From Staphylococcus warneri (GTDB lineage Bacteria; Bacillota; Bacilli; Staphylococcales; Staphylococcaceae): 64,000 bases of DNA. Positions 27,702 to 40,200 of this stretch are shown here, piece by piece. Position numbers and translations under genes: made by a program. The stretch lies in the NCBI RefSeq assembly GCF_900636385.1, contig NZ_LR134269.1:2356001-2420000 (forward strand), given 5' to 3'. The number at the start of each line of letters is the position of its first letter. The stretch's first letter is position 1. Below the pieces are notes generated by a model. It did no database searches and was not told the origin of the DNA. It worked only from the letters and a program-made list of their open reading frames with translations.

Positions 27702-29426
27702 ATGGTAAATGTAGACTTAAAAGCTAAACCCTATTATCTTGATGATCAACAAATTGAATGGGTAGAAAATACGTTATCTCAGCTCATTGACGAAGAAAAA
27801 ATAGGACAATTATTTTTCAACTTATTTTCTCTAGAAGAAGATGGAGATTTTAATAATAATGACCTTACAAATAAAGATATTTTAAATCAGTATCATATAG
27901 GTGGTGCACGATACCAAGGCGGTAATAAGCATCAAGTTCAAAACCTTCTCAACGACTTACAACACAATAGTAAAGTACCGTTATTAATAGCAGCAAATTG
28001 TGATTCTGGTGGTAATGGTGCATGTAAAGATGGGACTTATATTGCCTCTGCAGCACAATGCGAAGCAGCTCAAGATACGAAAGTTGCTTATCATGCAGGC
28101 TATGTATCAGGTCGAGAATCACAAGCTTTAGGTGTTAATATCAACTTCGATCCTTGTGTAGACATTCTTCAAAACTGGCGTAATACTATCGTTAATACTC
28201 GCGCATACGGAACAACAGCTGACACTGTAATTAAATATACTAATGCTTTCATCGAAGGTTTTAATGAAACTAAAGATATGATTACTTGTATTAAACATTT
28301 CCCGGGTGATGGTACTGAAGAACGCGATCAACACCTTGTATTAGGTGTTAATGAAATGACACCTGAAGAATGGGATCAAAGTTTCCGTAAAGTGTATACC
28401 AACCATATCGATAATGGTGTAGAAATGATTATGTCTGGACATATTGCTTTGCCACATTATTCTAAAAAATTAAATCCAAAATTGCATGACGAAGATATTT
28501 TACCTGCATCATTATCTAAAGAACTTATCACAGATTTATTAAAACAAGATTTAAACTTTAATGGATTAGTTGTAACAGATGCAAGTCATATGTTAGGAAT
28601 GACAGCTTCAATGAAACGTGAGGACTATGTACCGTTAGCTATCGCAGCTGGTTGCGATATGTTCTTATTCTTTAATGATATAGAAGAAGACTTCAATTTC
28701 ATGCTTCAAGGTTACCGTAAAGGCATCATTACAGAAGAACGACTTAACGATGCGGTTAAACGTATTTTAGGCCTCAAAGCTAAAATTCATTTACATGATA
28801 AACAAGCACAAAACACGTTAGAAAAAGAAGAGGCTGCATTAGATGTCATCGGTTGTGATGAACATATAGACATGCAAAAAGAAGCTGCCGATTTAGGTAT
28901 TACATTAGTTAAAAACACGCTCAACCAGTTACCTATTCGTCCAGAAACACATAAAAACATCCAACTTTATGTCATTGAAGGCGAAAAAAATGGTATTTAT
29001 AAATCTGATGACTCAGTGACTGATCATCTTGTAAGTATATTAGAAAATAAAGGCTTTAACGTTACAGTAAATGATGGTTCAACACGAATTAAAGGTAAAA
29101 CATTAGATTACCGTGAAAGGGTAGATGCAGCATTAGTATTCGCTAATATCGTTGGATATGCTGCAGAAAATAATTACCGCATCCGTTGGTCAACTGCAAT
29201 GAGTAATGAAATTCCATGGTATGTTCACGAAGTACCTACTGTTTTCACATCACTCAACTTCACTACGCATTTACACGATGCAACAATGGTAAAAGCGTAT
29301 ATTAATGCATATCATTCAAACAAAACAAGTTTAGAAACTGTTATAGACAAAATCATGGGTAACTCTGACTTCAAGGGTAAACCTAATGATTTAGTTTGGA
29401 CTAATAAATGGCAAGCTAAGTTATAA
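27702..29426 (+). CDS. GH3 beta-N-acetylhexosaminidase-like glycosidase
   Basis: 574 aa, no signal peptide, hence cytosolic. The NagZ-type acid/base loop KHFPGDGTEERDQH (His/Asp dyad) and the nucleophile Asp in VVTDASHMLGM mark GH3 N-acetylglucosaminidases. An extra C-terminal alpha/beta domain (about 400-574) follows. It would release GlcNAc from imported glycosides such as muropeptides or glycosaminoglycan pieces. Next to uidA and uxu genes, a role in GlcA-GlcNAc disaccharide breakdown is possible but unproven. Confidence 0.8.
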   Translation: MVNVDLKAKPYYLDDQQIEWVENTLSQLIDEEKIGQLFFNLFSLEEDGDFNNNDLTNKDILNQYHIGGARYQGGNKHQVQNLLNDLQHNSKVPLLIAANCDSGGNGACKDGTYIASAAQCEAAQDTKVAYHAGYVSGRESQALGVNINFDPCVDILQNWRNTIVNTRAYGTTADTVIKYTNAFIEGFNETKDMITCIKHFPGDGTEERDQHLVLGVNEMTPEEWDQSFRKVYTNHIDNGVEMIMSGHIALPHYSKKLNPKLHDEDILPASLSKELITDLLKQDLNFNGLVVTDASHMLGMTASMKREDYVPLAIAAGCDMFLFFNDIEEDFNFMLQGYRKGIITEERLNDAVKRILGLKAKIHLHDKQAQNTLEKEEAALDVIGCDEHIDMQKEAADLGITLVKNTLNQLPIRPETHKNIQLYVIEGEKNGIYKSDDSVTDHLVSILENKGFNVTVNDGSTRIKGKTLDYRERVDAALVFANIVGYAAENNYRIRWSTAMSNEIPWYVHEVPTVFTSLNFTTHLHDATMVKAYINAYHSNKTSLETVIDKIMGNSDFKGKPNDLVWTNKWQAKL

Positions 29427-29441
29427 TAGCATATGATGAAC

Positions 29442-29500
29442 CCCCATATAGCACATAGAGATACTAGCTAAGTTATCTTCATGTCTATATGGGGATTTAT
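29442..29500. terminator. Bidirectional terminator between convergent genes
   Basis: CCCCATATAG (29442-29451) / CTATATGGGG (29485-29494), 10 bp, with a 33-nt loop, between the GH3 gene and the COG0523 gene. Confidence 0.65.
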
Positions 29501-29503
29501 ACT

Positions 29504-30433
29504 TTAATAACTTACTTCAACGTTGTTACTATTACATAATTGACGATAATCGTCATATTGTATGTTTTTTCCAATTAACACGAGATAATTGGGGACTTCT
29601 TTTTCAAATGCTATTGGTGTTAATTCAAACTGATCTTGCATATATTGAACTAAATAAGTATGTGGTTGGTCTATAAATTGAATAAATCCTTTCATACGAT
29701 AAATATTTGACGGTAAGGCGTCTAAATAATCTATAAACTGTAGTTTGTTACATTTCACTGGTACATCAATGTATTGATGATGAATGCCTTGATGTAGCGA
29801 TTGGTGATTTGCTTTACTTTTTCTCGTCTGAATATTGTCATCGGTAGTTTGTGTAAACTTAGGCAAAGTGATTCGACCATACATCCCCACTTGAATATCC
29901 GCTTCAGGATTGATGATTTCTAATTCTTTTAATAATTGGCTCGTTACATTCACATGTGTTAAATCTATTTTATTCACAAATAAGTGAGAGCAATGGCTCA
30001 ATTGTTCATAAAACAAACCTTGGATATCTTTTGGATAAGATTTTAACGATTGATACATATGTGCATCTACAATACCAACCATGTATTTAATCCTAGTAAA
30101 TGGTGCTAAGATGGGTGTTAAACATGCATCTACAACTGCCAATGGTTCTGCTATCCCACTGCATTCAATAAAGACAATATCAGGTTGATAGTCTAAATAG
30201 AGTTGATGCAATTGATCTGAAACATCTGCTTTCATTGCACAACAAATACAGCCCTCAGTAAGCTCATTTAAAGGGATCTCTTGATCAATTAATTGACCAT
30301 CCACACTTCGCTTACCAAACTCATTCATAATTACTGCTGGTTGCAGCCCTTGTGTCACCGCTTCGGACACGAGATGGTTCAATAATGTAGTTTTACCACC
30401 ACCTAAAAATCCTCCTATGATTACAATATCCAT
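29504..30433 (-). CDS. COG0523 GTPase (CobW/ZigA-like metallochaperone)
   Basis: 309 aa from ATG 30433 (AAAGGAG 8 nt upstream; a GTG at 30442 opens the frame). Walker A GFLGGGKTT (8-16), the hallmark metal site CxCC in EGCICCAM (62-65), and the NKxD motif FVNKIDLT are present, with a short CobW C-terminal domain. COG0523 members hand zinc to client proteins under starvation. It is the third gene behind the Zur-box promoter, 14 bp after the FeoB-like permease, which itself lacks a GTPase domain. Confidence 0.9.
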   Translation of the reverse strand: MDIVIIGGFLGGGKTTLLNHLVSEAVTQGLQPAVIMNEFGKRSVDGQLIDQEIPLNELTEGCICCAMKADVSDQLHQLYLDYQPDIVFIECSGIAEPLAVVDACLTPILAPFTRIKYMVGIVDAHMYQSLKSYPKDIQGLFYEQLSHCSHLFVNKIDLTHVNVTSQLLKELEIINPEADIQVGMYGRITLPKFTQTTDDNIQTRKSKANHQSLHQGIHHQYIDVPVKCNKLQFIDYLDALPSNIYRMKGFIQFIDQPHTYLVQYMQDQFELTPIAFEKEVPNYLVLIGKNIQYDDYRQLCNSNNVEVSY

Positions 30434-30447
30434 CCTAGCCACTCCTT

Positions 30448-32927
<2,480 letters not shown>

Positions 32928-32929
32928 TC

Positions 32930-32983
32930 AAATCGAAATAATTACGATTTATAAATTATAGACCTATTCTATTACAAATTCAA
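32930..32983 (-). promoter_or_regulatory. Promoter with near-perfect Zur box
   Basis: On the minus strand: -35 TTGAAT (32983-32978), 17-bp spacer, -10 TATAAT (32960-32955). Directly downstream, covering the start site, is a palindrome at 32930-32950. Its arms are AAATCGAAAT and ATTACGATTT around one A. The Bacillus/Staphylococcus Zur consensus arms are AAATCGTAAT and ATTACGATTT, so there is one mismatch. Zur-Zn bound here would block transcription of the three genes downstream. Confidence 0.85.
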
Positions 32984-33017
32984 TACGTCTCTCACGTCTT
33001 TTGTTAGTAATGAACAT

Positions 33018-33065
33018 AAATAACCCAATACTAAATCCACTAGTAAAGTAAATTTAGTATTGGGT
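33018..33065 (-). terminator. Terminator of the MepB-family operon
   Basis: Perfect 14-bp stem ACCCAATACTAAAT (33023-33036) / ATTTAGTATTGGGT (33052-33065), 15-nt loop, TTATTTATG following on the minus strand. Confidence 0.75.
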
Positions 33066-33094
33066 GATATTATTTGTAGACACTTTTCAGTTAT

Positions 33095-33616
33095 TTAATT
33101 CAAATGAATCATCGTATAAATTTGAGATAATTGAGTCTCCGTGTCACTATGACTTAAATTGATAAAATATTTGTGTTGCCATTGTTGTGCTTTTAAAGCA
33201 GTTACATTTAAATATGTTTCCCAATCTGGATAAACACGAAATGCCATTTTCCCTTTGTGATGATTATCAGTTAAAATGCCATGATTTAACAGTGTTTCTT
33301 TATCGAAAATAAATATGCCTTTACGTGTTTGATCGTTTACATAAATCATTAAATAATCACTCATTTGGTCAAAATGTAATGGGGTATTTTGATGATTAGA
33401 ATCTTTTTCCCACAAAGTGACAAAGTAACCCTTTTTCTTTGGGGTCTTTTTAGCCAAACGGCTCTTGAAACGATATTCAAATAATTTAAATTCCAATGCT
33501 TCATATTCGTGGTTCCACGTTTCTCGTTCAACTGTATCCAAAATGGCGGTCTGATATATTCGTTCTAATTCATTTAATATCACTATAGATTGAAGTAATT
33601 TAAGATTTTTTACCAT
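33095..33616 (-). CDS. MepB family protein
   Basis: 173 aa from ATG 33616 (GAGGGT upstream; frame opens at 33631). The block TPKKKGYFVTLWEKD and the later FDQMSDYLMIYV / GIFIFDKETL pattern are those of the MepB family, first named from the S. aureus mepRAB locus. No mepA or mepR is nearby. Cytosolic, function not established. It overlaps the small membrane protein upstream by 17 bp. Confidence 0.85.
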   Translation of the reverse strand: MVKNLKLLQSIVILNELERIYQTAILDTVERETWNHEYEALEFKLFEYRFKSRLAKKTPKKKGYFVTLWEKDSNHQNTPLHFDQMSDYLMIYVNDQTRKGIFIFDKETLLNHGILTDNHHKGKMAFRVYPDWETYLNVTALKAQQWQHKYFINLSHSDTETQLSQIYTMIHLN

Positions 33617-33800
33617 GTGATTGACCCTCATTCTGTTTATTTATTTCATTGCTTTTATAAAGTAAATACCCTGCGTTTATTATTGCCACAATAGCAAATG
33701 CAATAGCTAAAATTAAATGATTATCAATCACACCTAAAGCAACAACAAACATTAACAATATATTTAGTAGATTAGAAATCATAAACCCTTTATTTTCCAT
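33600..33800 (-). CDS. Small membrane protein (66 aa, two helices)
   Basis: 66 aa with two hydrophobic helices (about 8-25 and 29-48) and a polar tail ending QSHGKKS. GGGG precedes the ATG. It lies 25 bp after the DUF3267 gene and overlaps the MepB-family gene, so the three are one unit. No family recognised. Confidence 0.7.
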   Translation of the reverse strand: MENKGFMISNLLNILLMFVVALGVIDNHLILAIAFAIVAIINAGYLLYKSNEINKQNEGQSHGKKS

Positions 33801-33825
33801 TTTTAAAACCCCTTTGTTCTATTAA

Positions 33826-34353
33826 TCATTCATAAATAATAATGCCCTTATCAGTAGTTTCAATTTCTGAGTTTTTTGGAGTTTGAATCATTTTAAGAAC
33901 CCAATAAAAGTCTCCAACACAACTACCAGCATGTAATGTAGCCAAAATAAAAAAGAAAAACTTTGGTAATATACCTAAATAAAGCGTAGTAATTAATATC
34001 ACTGTTATAATTATAAATGGTGCGATAGCACTAATTAGAAAAGTCATAGGTGTAAATTGTCCACCAGGTATAGCACAATAAATCATTCCACTAGAATATC
34101 CAAAATGAACTTTGTGTCTAGGTGAAAATATTTTGAAAAAAACACCGTGAATACATTCGTGAATTGTAAAAATTAAGAAATATAAAATAATAAAAAGTAC
34201 AATATTACCTATAATTGATTGAAATATATATACAGTATTAGTACTTCTCTCTATAATCCAAAAAATAATACCAAAACCAATAAATAATAAAATCATGTAT
34301 TGAGAAAACTGTTTCATTAATTTAGGATTATCTAAAATATCAATGCGTTGCAT
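33826..34353 (-). CDS. DUF3267 membrane protein with HExxH motif
   Basis: 175 aa, about four helices. HECIHGVFF carries an HExxH motif inside a helix, as in site-2-type membrane metalloproteases, followed by GGQFTPMTFLISAIAPF. These fit DUF3267. Protease activity is possible but not shown for the family. The AGAGGTGG site precedes the ATG; its promoter shares the palindrome at 34414 with the divergent XRE gene. Confidence 0.8.
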   Translation of the reverse strand: MQRIDILDNPKLMKQFSQYMILLFIGFGIIFWIIERSTNTVYIFQSIIGNIVLFIILYFLIFTIHECIHGVFFKIFSPRHKVHFGYSSGMIYCAIPGGQFTPMTFLISAIAPFIIITVILITTLYLGILPKFFFFILATLHAGSCVGDFYWVLKMIQTPKNSEIETTDKGIIIYE

Positions 34354-34397
34354 GAAACCACCTCTTTTGAATATATTTATATTTCGTTGATATATGT

Positions 34398-34461
34398 AAT
34401 ATACAATATATATGTCATTTTGACAAATATACTTGTCAAAATGACGTTTATCATATACATT
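34398..34461. promoter_or_regulatory. Divergent promoters on a perfect 13-bp palindrome (likely XRE operator)
   Basis: GTCATTTTGACAA (34414-34426) and TTGTCAAAATGAC (34433-34445) are perfect inverted repeats with a 6-nt spacer. Each arm holds a -35 TTGTCA: leftward it pairs with -10 TATATT (34403-34398, 17-bp spacing), rightward with TACATT (34456-34461, 17 bp) or TATACA (15 bp). A dimeric repressor here would control both directions; the adjacent XRE gene is the obvious candidate. Confidence 0.7.
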
Positions 34462-34482
34462 AATGTTAAGGAGTTGATCAAC

Positions 34483-34686
34483 TTGAGAAATCGAATTAAA
34501 GAATTACGAGCAAGAGATGGATATAATCAAACTCAATTAGCTAAGAAAGCTGGTATATCAAGACAAACCGTCTCTTTGATAGAACGTAATGACTTCACAC
34601 CTTCTATACTTACAGCTATGAAAATCGCTCGTATATTTAATGAACCCGTAGAAAGTATCTTTATCATCGAGGAGGAAGATTTATGA
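34483..34686 (+). CDS. XRE-family transcriptional regulator
   Basis: 67 aa from a TTG at 34483 with AAGGAG 9 nt upstream; longer in-frame starts at 34348 lie inside the promoter. A single helix-turn-helix (NQTQLAKKAGISRQTVSLIERNDF) covers most of the protein, ending in EPVESIFIIEEEDL as in small DNA-only XRE regulators. Its stop overlaps the DUF3169 start by 4 bp. It probably autoregulates through the palindrome upstream. Confidence 0.88.
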   Translation: MRNRIKELRARDGYNQTQLAKKAGISRQTVSLIERNDFTPSILTAMKIARIFNEPVESIFIIEEEDL

Positions 34687-35405
34687 AAGTAGGACGCTAT
34701 CTATTACTTATGATTATAGGTGGAATTATAGGTGGATTAATCGTTGAACTTTTTGACATTATTAATCAATACAACTTATTCTCTAAGTTTCATTTTAAAA
34801 GTAGCATGTTAATTATTAGTATTACCTTAATAACAACATTTTTTAATATCTTTCTTACGTTATTATTATTAAAATACCAAAAAGATTCACTTCGTTTGAA
34901 ATCAAAATCGATAGAATTTGAGGATGAAGACATTGCTGATACATATGAGCGTAAAGCAAATTTAAAATATCTATCTGTCAGTTTTATATTCTATCTAGAA
35001 ATACTAATAAGTTTTTTAACAATCTTTATACTAGCACTAGGCAATATTTCAGATAAATACTTATTTCTATCTATTCTTCCATTTATAGTTACAGCCATTC
35101 CTGCTATTATGATAGGATTATTTGTTAGAAAATTTGATGATCGTTACCCAAAAATGGGGGAAGAAAAATATACAGAAAAAATAATTGAAATTATGGACGA
35201 AGGTGAACGCCATATCAACTTTCTTACCATTTACAAACAATTTTTTATGAATATCGGACTACTCCTTATTAGTGTGATGTTTTTAGGTATATACTCAATC
35301 ATTTCTAAATCAAATCAATCTGTAGGAATAATTATTCTTATCATTTTATTTATCTATAATGCCTTTGGTTATCTATCAAAAGTTCGTAAATTTTATAAAT
35401 CTTAA
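34683..35405 (+). CDS. DUF3169-type membrane protein
   Basis: 240 aa with about six helices arranged in pairs around a charged cytosolic loop (RLKSKSIEFEDEDIADTYERKA). This architecture and the XRE-DUF3169-ABC gene order fit DUF3169. GGAGGAAG precedes the ATG, overlapping the regulator stop. Possibly an accessory to the exporter downstream; not characterised. Confidence 0.75.
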   Translation: MKVGRYLLLMIIGGIIGGLIVELFDIINQYNLFSKFHFKSSMLIISITLITTFFNIFLTLLLLKYQKDSLRLKSKSIEFEDEDIADTYERKANLKYLSVSFIFYLEILISFLTIFILALGNISDKYLFLSILPFIVTAIPAIMIGLFVRKFDDRYPKMGEEKYTEKIIEIMDEGERHINFLTIYKQFFMNIGLLLISVMFLGIYSIISKSNQSVGIIILIILFIYNAFGYLSKVRKFYKS

Positions 35406-35450
35406 ATCCATAATTTTATACCTATCATATATAGAAAGAGAGGATGTAAA

Positions 35451-36290
35451 ATGACTTCACTTTTAAATGTTCAATCACTTAATAAATCTTATAAAGACTC
35501 AGATTTCCATCTACACGATATTAACTTTTCAATTTATTCTAATGAGGTAGTGGGCTTAATCGGAAAAAATGGGTCTGGAAAATCTACACTGATTAACACC
35601 TTAGTAGGTAACCGTCATTTAGACTCTGGAGAAGTAACATTCTTCAATAAAGCAAGTTCAAATGAAGAAGAATACAAAGAGCATATTGGCGTAGTCTTTG
35701 ATGATTTACGTGTACCTAATAAATTATCTTTAAAAGAAATTGATAAAATATTTTCAAATATCTATCAATCTTGGGATAGTAAGACATTTCATTCAATCAT
35801 AAATTATTTTGAATTACCTTTTACTAATGCAATTAAAACATTTTCAAGAGGAATGAGAATGAAAACTGCATTATCTATTGCATTAGCTCATGACACTCGA
35901 TTATTAATTCTAGATGAAGCAACAGCAGGTATGGATGCATCAGGACGTGAAGAAGTGATAGAATTACTTGAAGATTTTACAGCTAAAGGGAATGCTATTT
36001 TACTAGCCTCACATATATCTGATGATATGGAAAAGCTTGCTTCAAAGCTTATATTTATGAAAGATGGCAAAATTATACTAGAAGAAAACAAAGATAATTT
36101 ACTTAATAATTACGGCATTGTTGAAGTTCCTCAAGTTGATTTTAATGTTCCCACAGAGATGATTATAGCTTCACGTGTTCGTCAAAATAAAATCATTGCT
36201 TTAATCAACAATTATCATCAAATTAAAGACGCTCACCCCTTAACAAATATAGACGATGCAACAAAAATTATTATGCGAGGTGAACAGTAA
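35451..36290 (+). CDS. ABC-2 exporter ATP-binding protein
   Basis: 279 aa. Walker A GKNGSGKST, the signature FSRGMRMKTALSIALAH in place of LSGGQ, Walker B LLILDEATAGMD, and an H-loop ASHIS. This set resembles the YtrB/BcrA/PmtA-type ATPases of ABC-2 exporters. It has an extra 60-residue C-terminal part. The overlapping permease gene follows (stop/start share one base). Likely exports a peptide, lipid or antibiotic; the substrate is unknown. Confidence 0.88.
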   Translation: MTSLLNVQSLNKSYKDSDFHLHDINFSIYSNEVVGLIGKNGSGKSTLINTLVGNRHLDSGEVTFFNKASSNEEEYKEHIGVVFDDLRVPNKLSLKEIDKIFSNIYQSWDSKTFHSIINYFELPFTNAIKTFSRGMRMKTALSIALAHDTRLLILDEATAGMDASGREEVIELLEDFTAKGNAILLASHISDDMEKLASKLIFMKDGKIILEENKDNLLNNYGIVEVPQVDFNVPTEMIIASRVRQNKIIALINNYHQIKDAHPLTNIDDATKIIMRGEQ

Positions 36291-36925
36291 TGAAGGGATT
36301 TTTATTAAGTATATTTTATACTTCAAAAAAGACACTTATTAGCTATTTTATAGTATCTATTGTAGTAACTGTCATTTTTTCATTTCTTAATCCTTTAATG
36401 ACTTGTTTTATGCCAATGGTATTTTTGCTTTCTCCAATCACTGACAATATTAAACACGAAAAAGATTCTAAATGGATGTACTATGTTTCTGTTTTCCCAA
36501 AAGGAAGAAATATATATGTTAATAGCTATTATGTTGCTTTCTTATCTTTAATACTTACCGGATTATTGGTAGGCCTTATATTTACAGCAATTTTCACACA
36601 AAATATAAGTATGATGTTATTATCTGCCTGTATAGGCATAGGCGCAGTAGGAACCTATTCTATTGTTTTTCCACTAACATTTAAATTTGGATCTGAAAAT
36701 TCTAATGTCATTTTAACAACATCATCAATTATATTAATATTAAGCTTTTTTGTTGTATTGTATGGCCTTTTAATGCCAAACATGATGGATTCTGACTCAT
36801 TCGCAACCGCCATTGCAACTTTTCATAACGTGATAGTTGGCATTGGTTATGCGCTATTTGGATTAATTATTCTGGCTATAACCTACTTTCTTTCTATGAA
36901 AACATTTAAAAAGCAAGATTTATAA
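36290..36925 (+). CDS. ABC-2 type permease
   Basis: 211 aa, about six membrane helices, little soluble part, typical of YtrC/PmtB-like permeases. It starts at the last base of the ATPase gene. A terminator follows 14 bp after the stop. Substrate not inferable. Confidence 0.82.
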   Translation: MKGFLLSIFYTSKKTLISYFIVSIVVTVIFSFLNPLMTCFMPMVFLLSPITDNIKHEKDSKWMYYVSVFPKGRNIYVNSYYVAFLSLILTGLLVGLIFTAIFTQNISMMLLSACIGIGAVGTYSIVFPLTFKFGSENSNVILTTSSIILILSFFVVLYGLLMPNMMDSDSFATAIATFHNVIVGIGYALFGLIILAITYFLSMKTFKKQDL

Positions 36926-36938
36926 TTCATATTATTTC

Positions 36939-36972
36939 CCCGGTGATTAATTTAAAATCGCCGGGAATTTTA
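36939..36972 (+). terminator. Terminator of the XRE-ABC operon
   Basis: CCCGGTGATT (36939-36948) / AATCGCCGGG (36956-36965), one G-U pair, followed by AATTTTATTT. Confidence 0.75.
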
Positions 36973-37238
36973 TTTCCATAATATCGTCTATCATTTGATA
37001 AACAATTTGATTTATCCCTCTTATTATTAATACTTTTTAGATTATTTATACCTGTAGATTCATTAGTTAAATAATTTTATATTTAATGAAATAACTTTTA
37101 ATTGTTAAAACTTAAATATTTTTGAAAATGAAGAATAATTTTAAGGAAAATAATTATTTTTTATTAGGTATGGTGTATAATGGAATTGTACATGTAAAAT
37201 AACTATTATATAGGAATAATAAAATTTGGGGGCTTCAA
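36973..37238 (+). promoter_or_regulatory. Upstream region of the Sdr-type adhesin gene
   Basis: About 270 bp, very AT-rich, no ORF. A -10 TATAAT near 37176 lacks a good -35. TTGGGGGC gives the ribosome site before the ATG at 37239. Confidence 0.45.
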
Positions 37239-40200
37239 ATGAAAAATCATTTATTTAAGGTAAATCAACGTCAGCGCTATGCTATTCGAAAATTCTCTGT
37301 AGGAATTGGGTCAACACTTATTGACGTCACTCTATTTTTAGGTATGCAAAATCACGCACACGCTGCTGAGAATTCAGAATCAAAAACACAACAAAATACT
37401 GAAGAAAACAATGCATCTTCTACACCTAATCAACAAGCGACATCGCCCGATGCTAAATTAAACACAAACAACACTTCAACGGTATTGAAACACGACCAAA
37501 ATCAAAGTCAGACTAAACCTGTTCAAACTAATGATTCACATATCACATCTGATATGCAAAACCAACAAACAAGTCAGATGACTAAAACAACACAACAGTT
37601 GAATTCAACTCAAGATCAAAATCAAAACAACCAAACAATTAATAAAAAGCAAACACAAAATGAAGCTAAATTTAACGCCACAGAAGCACTTTCTAAACAA
37701 ACTTCACAACAAGCCAACACTCATGTAGAACCATCACAAGCTCAACCTTCTGTACCTCAGTCAAAGACATTCAATACTCAATCAACACAATCACAAACAC
37801 AACATCATATCGTTCAACGTCAATTTGTTAAACCTGTTTCTAGAGCTTATGTAGCAAATAATGGCATTGTAAATGTTGATGATGACTCATTTACATTTAC
37901 TGATTTAAAAAATGCTTTTAATGATGCCAATGTGAGCCAAATTAATTTTAATTCTGATCATCAATTTGAGTTTACTGAAGGTTTAAAATTGAATCGCGGT
38001 CTCATCATTAATGTCGCAAACGGTAAAAAAGTAGATTTTAATGCTGCACCTGGACAAGCACAGAAACTTATCGGTATTGATGCATCTCTTGGTAATGGTC
38101 AAGCGCTAACAATTAACAACGATGGTCAGTTAAATTTCAATAACTTCAATAAAGGTATCGCTGTTCATGGCGGAGATTCAACTACTCAACTTAACATTAA
38201 CGGTGGCGAAACAAACTTTAATAACTTTAATCAGTCTGGTATTGATGCTAGTAAGAAATTTGCTGGTGAGATTTCAATTCAAGATGCTCATATTAATACC
38301 AATTCCACAAGAGATTCTACGGGATCAACTTTACTATTAGGAGATAGTTTTGATTCAAAATTAAATGTAAATCATTCAACTCTCAATTTGGTTAACAATG
38401 GCGATAGCCCTACGAGTAATGCGATTGAATCTAATGCTGGTATAGTGAATTTTAATGATAGTAACATTTACTCTTCTTCTCGAGCACATTACAATTTCAA
38501 TATTTTTAATCCAGATCATCGACGTGGGGATCAACAAGTTAATTTCTCAAATACTGATTTAAAAGTGAATACCCCTACAGATGCTAATCCATACAAATCT
38601 ATATGGATATTCAAAGTGCCAGTAGACGCAGTAGGTATTAACTCTGAATTTACACATTTTAATGTAACGAATAATAGTACTATTTCACAAAATATAAATG
38701 GATTCACAGGTGATGAAAAAGGTATCGAATTAGAACATTCAACGTTAACTGTTGAAAACGGTACACTTGATTTACGTAGTGTTGGATTTGATAAAGGCTC
38801 ATCGTTAAATAGCAGTCTAGCATGGCCTTCATTAATCGATATCAAAGATGATTCCAAAGTCACAATTGATAAATTTCATGATTTACCAAGTAATTCAAAT
38901 GTTTCTACTGATTTCCCTAAAATAATAATTAGCGGTGGATCTGTTAGCCTACCTTTAGATGAAAAAGGTAATGCTCAAGTTCCTACTGGGACTCAAATTG
39001 TTAATGAAAATGGTGAAGTTTTAACTCATTTCGCAATTGATAAATCGAATTTAGACAAAAATGTAAACAATAAATATGATTTAACCATTACGAGTGACCC
39101 TAATGATCCAATCAATCACCCTGAATATAACTATGGATTAAATGAAAATAAATTACATGATCAAACGGCACATGTATGGGCACCAGCTGTGACAGTTGAT
39201 TTCTTTAAAGATAAAAATGATGCACAAAATAATCAAAATAGTATAACTGAAGACCACGTCATTACACCTAGAGGGAATACAATTGGTTTAGTAGATAAAT
39301 CAGCTCCAACTACATTGGATGGTAATCCGGTCAAATGGTTCTATTCAGATAATGATCAACCATATAGCGATGGGGATAAAATTTTAAAAGATACAAAATT
39401 ATATCCAGTCATTCAAATGATGCCATTAAACGATGCTCCAACCATTACAACATCTCCACAAGTCATTCATGAAGGTGATCATAATTTTGAAGTGATAAAA
39501 GTAGTTACAAGTGCTACTGATAAAGAAGACGGAGATTTAACTAACAAAGTTGAAATTATTGATAACGGTGGTTTTAATGCTGATGTACCAGGACAATATA
39601 CGATCACAGTTAAAGTAACAGATAGCGAAGGAGCTTCATATATTACTACTGAAACAGTAACCGTGATTCCAGTCGATAGTGATTCCGATAGTGACTCGGA
39701 TTCGGATAGCGACTCGGACTCTGACAGCGATTCCGATTCTGATAGCGACTCTGATTCGGATAGCGACTCGGACTCTGACAGCGACTCGGACTCTGATAGC
39801 AACTCGGATTCGGATAGCGACTCCGACTCTGATAGCGACTCTGATTCTGACAGCGACTCGGATTCCGATAGTGACTCTGATTCCGATAGTGACTCAGACT
39901 CTGACAGCGATTCTGACTCTGACAGTGACTCGGATTCCGATAGTGACTCGGATTCTGACAGTGACTCGGATTCCGATAGTGACTCGGATTCTGACAGTGA
40001 TTCGGATTCTGACAGTGACTCGGATTCTGACAGCGATTCCGATTCCGACAGTGACTCAGACTCTGATAGCGATTCCGATTCCGATAGTGATTCTGATAGC
40101 GACTCAGACTCTGACAGCGACTCCGAAACTCATAAGGATGTAGAACATCATTCTGCATTACATGCCGATTCACATCATCACACAGATAAACTGCCTGAAA

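Noticed and set aside
33600..33616. Frameshift between the 66-aa membrane gene and the MepB-family gene
   Set aside because: The 17-bp overlap is a normal coupled arrangement; both proteins have proper starts and different character.
39675..40124. Repeat array that could suggest a CRISPR or satellite
   Set aside because: The unit is a Ser-Asp codon pair in frame with an LPXTG protein; there are no spacers.
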